Made by a program: the position numbers and the translations under genes
From: Trichobilharzia regenti
Taxonomy: Eukaryota > Platyhelminthes > Trematoda > Strigeidida > Schistosomatidae
DNA length: 64,000 bases
Direction of reading: 5' to 3'
NCBI GenBank assembly: GCA_944472135.2
Contig: OX235265.1
Coordinates: forward strand, 47,341,459 to 47,405,458
The notes under the pieces: generated by a model
What the model was told of the DNA's origin: nothing
What the model saw: the letters and a program-made list of their open reading frames with translations, nothing else
Database searches by the model: none
Part shown: positions 61,464 through 64,000 of the stretch, in pieces
How the letters are laid out: each line of letters opens with the position of its first letter
How positions within the stretch are numbered: position 1 is the first letter of the stretch

Positions 61464-64000
61464 TTAGGTGCTGTAGTAGATTAGTGATTGATTCGTTCTA
61501 GGAGTAAATAGTTTATTAATATAATCAGTAGAGTGAAACAGTCTGTATAGAGAGCGTTTGAAGCTTGTAACCGAAGAGCAAGTTCTGATATCTAGGGGCA
61601 GGCTATTCCATATTTTAGAATACATGACTGTGAAGAAGTTTTCACGGAGTGTTGACTTAAAAGAATGAGTTGTCACTGTGGAAGTTTGGTTACGCAGATC
61701 GTAAGAACCTTCCTGTGCGAATTGTATGTCCCTGTTACCTGAGAATGATATTTTGTGAAGGACCTTAAAGAAGAATATTAGGTTTATAATAAGTCGCCTT
61801 GTCCAAAGTGGGTCAAGTTTTAGGATCATGCACCGTGAGATGTAGTCTTTCTTACAATCATAGCCAAGTAGTTTTGAGGTAAAATATCGTTGGATACTTT
61901 CCATCCTTAGCTTGTCACGTGTGCGAGTGCTGCTTATAATAAATGGACAGTATTCTAGTAGTGGTCTGACACATGTTTTGTACAGAATTAGCTTGGCTTC
62001 ATTGTCGTGAAAGTTCCTGAGTATGCATCCTAAGAGCATCCTCGATTTTCTAGTCTGTGATGCTACTTGCTCAGAGAATGTCAAGTCACTAGAGTACCTC
62101 AGGCCTAGGTCAACGACACTTCGGAGTCTTGTTAGGTTAGCAGATTGGAGCGTTAATTTCAGGTCAATTGAGGGTGCGCCGAAGCAGATCCAGCCACATT
62201 TGTTCAGATTGAATTGGAGATTCCATAGGGACGACCAAGCAGTCATTTTATCTAATTCCTTCTGCACTACATTCTCGAAGTTCCCTAAGTCATCACTTTG
62301 GAATGTATAAGCTACTTTTAGGTCATCTGCAAAGATGAATGGTTTCCCGTGCGTGAAGCAAGCGCATATGTCATTGATGTATAGTGTAAATAGGAGGGGT
62401 CCAATGACACTACCTTGTACTACACCAGAAGTGATAGGGCTAGGTTTGGAGGTTGCAGACCCGAGTTTAACTATTTGGGACCTATTGTTAAGGAATGATT
62501 TAAGCCATCCTAATAATGGGTCACGTATTCCTAAGGAGTTCAGCTTATTTGTTAGCAGTAAATGGTCAACACGGTCAAATGCCTTAGAAATGTCAAAGTA
62601 GATGACAAGTACTAGTTGCCGTCTGTCACGACTGCTGGTTACAAAATTGAAGAAGTCTAGGTGACATGTTAAACATGATCTGGATTTCAGGAATCCATGT
62701 TGGTTCGGACTTATAATATTGCAGCTAAGCATATGTTTGATTAAGTTATCTTTGACTAGTCTCTCCATGATTCTAGATGCTATAGGTGTGATATTGATCG
62801 GCCGGTAGTTACTGACTTCAGTTTTCGAGCCAGATTTGTGTTTAGGCATAATGAATGTAGTCTTCCATATGTCAGGGTAAGTTTGAGTTTCTAGGGACAT
62901 TGTGAATATTTTAAGCAGCAGTAGAGGAATGTCAGGGCCACCATATTTATAGAAGTAAGATGATATACCGTCGGTACCGAAACCTTTTGAACTTTTGAGG
63001 GTTCTTATAGTTTGGTTAATATTAGCGTAAGTGAATTGAACAGTGCTAATTTGGTTTGGTGTGAGTGGAGATGGTGTTTGTGCCATTTTAGTAATAGGGT
63101 GTATATCGAGTAGCTGGACTGAGGGCTTAATGTAGTTACCTGCAAACGTTTTGTTGAATAGTTCACATATGTCTGCAGAGTTAGTGCATAGCCTACCTTT
63201 GTCTATGAGGAGAGAAATGCTGTGATTTTTGCGATTCATTCGCTTCCTTAAGATTTCTGTGAGTGCATACACTCTAGCAGGACTGGCTACTGCGATGCGT
63301 TCTTCCTTTCTCATACGGAAATCTCGAGCTTGTGAGATGGAGCTAAGGGTGTTAAGTATTAGACCTAGAGTGCCAAAGTCGTGGTGTTTGAAGTAACTTG
63401 TTGAGAGTTTCTTCAGTTTCATACGATCCTTTGGTTTTATGAATGACTTTCTGTGTGGGGAAACCTTTAGTGTTTGGAGTGGAATGACAGCATCTAAGCA
63501 TGTGTTAGTGTTATGGTAGAAGATGGTTAGGGCTCTCGAGAGGTCATCAGTAGTGAAGTATTCATCCCATTCGGAGGATCTTAGCATTGATTCTACCAAG
63601 GCCCAGTTTGCCTTACTATAGTTCCTATATATTACTTGTTGTGAAGTGGAGGTATGAGATGCATTGCTACTCAGCGGAATTGGCAGTGCACACATCACTG
63701 TTTTGTGGTCGCTCCCTGGAAACTCAGAACCTACTAGCGTTGAAAGGGGGCTTATATTGTGGCAGAAGATTAAGTCTAGTACGTTGTTACCTCTTGTGGG
63801 AGTAGTGACAGTTTGTTTCCAGCCAAGTATATCCAGTGTGCCTAAGAACTTATCAAATTTAGTTGGGCCTGTGGGTATATCCCAGTTGATTTCAGGTAAG
63901 TTAAAGTCCCCACATAGGATCTTATGGTCGTATTGTAAGTCGGATAATTGCTCCAGAGTATTAATAAGTTGGGTCTCGTAATTACTAAAGGTGCCAGGTG
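61464..64000 (-). CDS. CR1-group LINE ORF2: EN C-terminus and RT (5' partial)
   Basis: The frame is open from the window's right edge to the stop at 61464 (about 845 codons in view). The endonuclease part has GDFNLPEINWD, NVLDLIF and GSDHKTVM. RT motifs: MPKHKSGSKTEVSNYRPINI, motif A IYFDISKAFDRVDH, motif B GVVQGSVIGPLLF (Val for the usual Pro), motif C FIFADDLKV, then VVDLGLRYSSDLTF and LLEYCPF. The C-terminus includes YSKIWNSLPLDIR. There are no stops. It is distinct from both other LINEs in the window. The 5' part of the endonuclease and any ORF1 lie beyond the window. Confidence 0.87.
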   Translation of the reverse strand, partial: PGTFSNYETQLINTLEQLSDLQYDHKILCGDFNLPEINWDIPTGPTKFDKFLGTLDILGWKQTVTTPTRGNNVLDLIFCHNISPLSTLVGSEFPGSDHKTVMCALPIPLSSNASHTSTSQQVIYRNYSKANWALVESMLRSSEWDEYFTTDDLSRALTIFYHNTNTCLDAVIPLQTLKVSPHRKSFIKPKDRMKLKKLSTSYFKHHDFGTLGLILNTLSSISQARDFRMRKEERIAVASPARVYALTEILRKRMNRKNHSISLLIDKGRLCTNSADICELFNKTFAGNYIKPSVQLLDIHPITKMAQTPSPLTPNQISTVQFTYANINQTIRTLKSSKGFGTDGISSYFYKYGGPDIPLLLLKIFTMSLETQTYPDIWKTTFIMPKHKSGSKTEVSNYRPINITPIASRIMERLVKDNLIKHMLSCNIISPNQHGFLKSRSCLTCHLDFFNFVTSSRDRRQLVLVIYFDISKAFDRVDHLLLTNKLNSLGIRDPLLGWLKSFLNNRSQIVKLGSATSKPSPITSGVVQGSVIGPLLFTLYINDICACFTHGKPFIFADDLKVAYTFQSDDLGNFENVVQKELDKMTAWSSLWNLQFNLNKCGWICFGAPSIDLKLTLQSANLTRLRSVVDLGLRYSSDLTFSEQVASQTRKSRMLLGCILRNFHDNEAKLILYKTCVRPLLEYCPFIISSTRTRDKLRMESIQRYFTSKLLGYDCKKDYISRCMILKLDPLWTRRLIINLIFFFKVLHKISFSGNRDIQFAQEGSYDLRNQTSTVTTHSFKSTLRENFFTVMYSKIWNSLPLDIRTCSSVTSFKRSLYRLFHSTDYINKLFTPRTNQSLIYYST

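Overview
The window looks like AT-rich nuclear DNA of a blood fluke (Schistosoma or a close relative). The reasons are spliced exons of a ciliary-type TTLL gene, dense copies of a tRNA-headed short repeat carrying a hammerhead ribozyme core (the architecture published for schistosome Sm-alpha repeats), and Penelope-like, RTE-type, CR1-type, BEL/Pao and Ty3/Gypsy retroelements. There are no bacterial features. The species cannot be settled from the sequence alone.

Region 1 (about 3.2-29.0 kb, minus strand) is one host gene, a TTLL3/TTLL8-like tubulin glycine ligase. It is spread over at least six recognisable exons plus one candidate 29-nt exon, with GT/AG borders and matching reading phases throughout. 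It reads from about 29.0 kb down to 3.2 kb and leaves the window before its catalytic ATP-grasp core. Its introns hold three families of tRNA-derived SINEs, several RTE-type 3' ends, a dead Penelope-like reverse transcriptase (16.1-17.8 kb), an RTE fragment nested in a Penelope endonuclease domain (20.3-21.6 kb), a second kind of hammerhead repeat (13.9-14.2 kb) and AT microsatellites. A Penelope-like element with inverted flanks lies at 0.45-1.76 kb.

Region 2 (29-43 kb) is largely repeat-derived. It holds more RTE 3' ends, SINEs and a long split inverted repeat (33.06-35.81 kb) whose two arms were invaded by different elements at the same relative point. Stretches at 36.4-38.4 and 38.7-41.9 kb have no feature I recognise.

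Region 3 (43-64 kb) is a nested retroelement cluster. It contains a diverged BEL LTR, Gypsy RT/RNase H and integrase remnants, and a structurally complete but pol-less BEL/Pao element (45,549-49,513, 5-bp target duplication TACGC). These are followed by a CR1-group LINE with an intact EN-RT ORF (about 50.1-53.5 kb), a Gypsy gag fused to a coiled coil (53.5-54.9 kb), and a second BEL copy whose 5' LTR is split by another CR1-type LINE (55.1-59.4 kb). A third LINE on the minus strand runs off the right edge.

The most notable items are: hammerhead cores in repeated, often inverted, SINE pairs; the gag-only BEL element; the gag-coiled-coil fusion; the CR1 element whose RT frame has no early ATG but follows a GGGTTTT heptamer in the right phase for -1 slippage; and the twice-invaded long inverted repeat.
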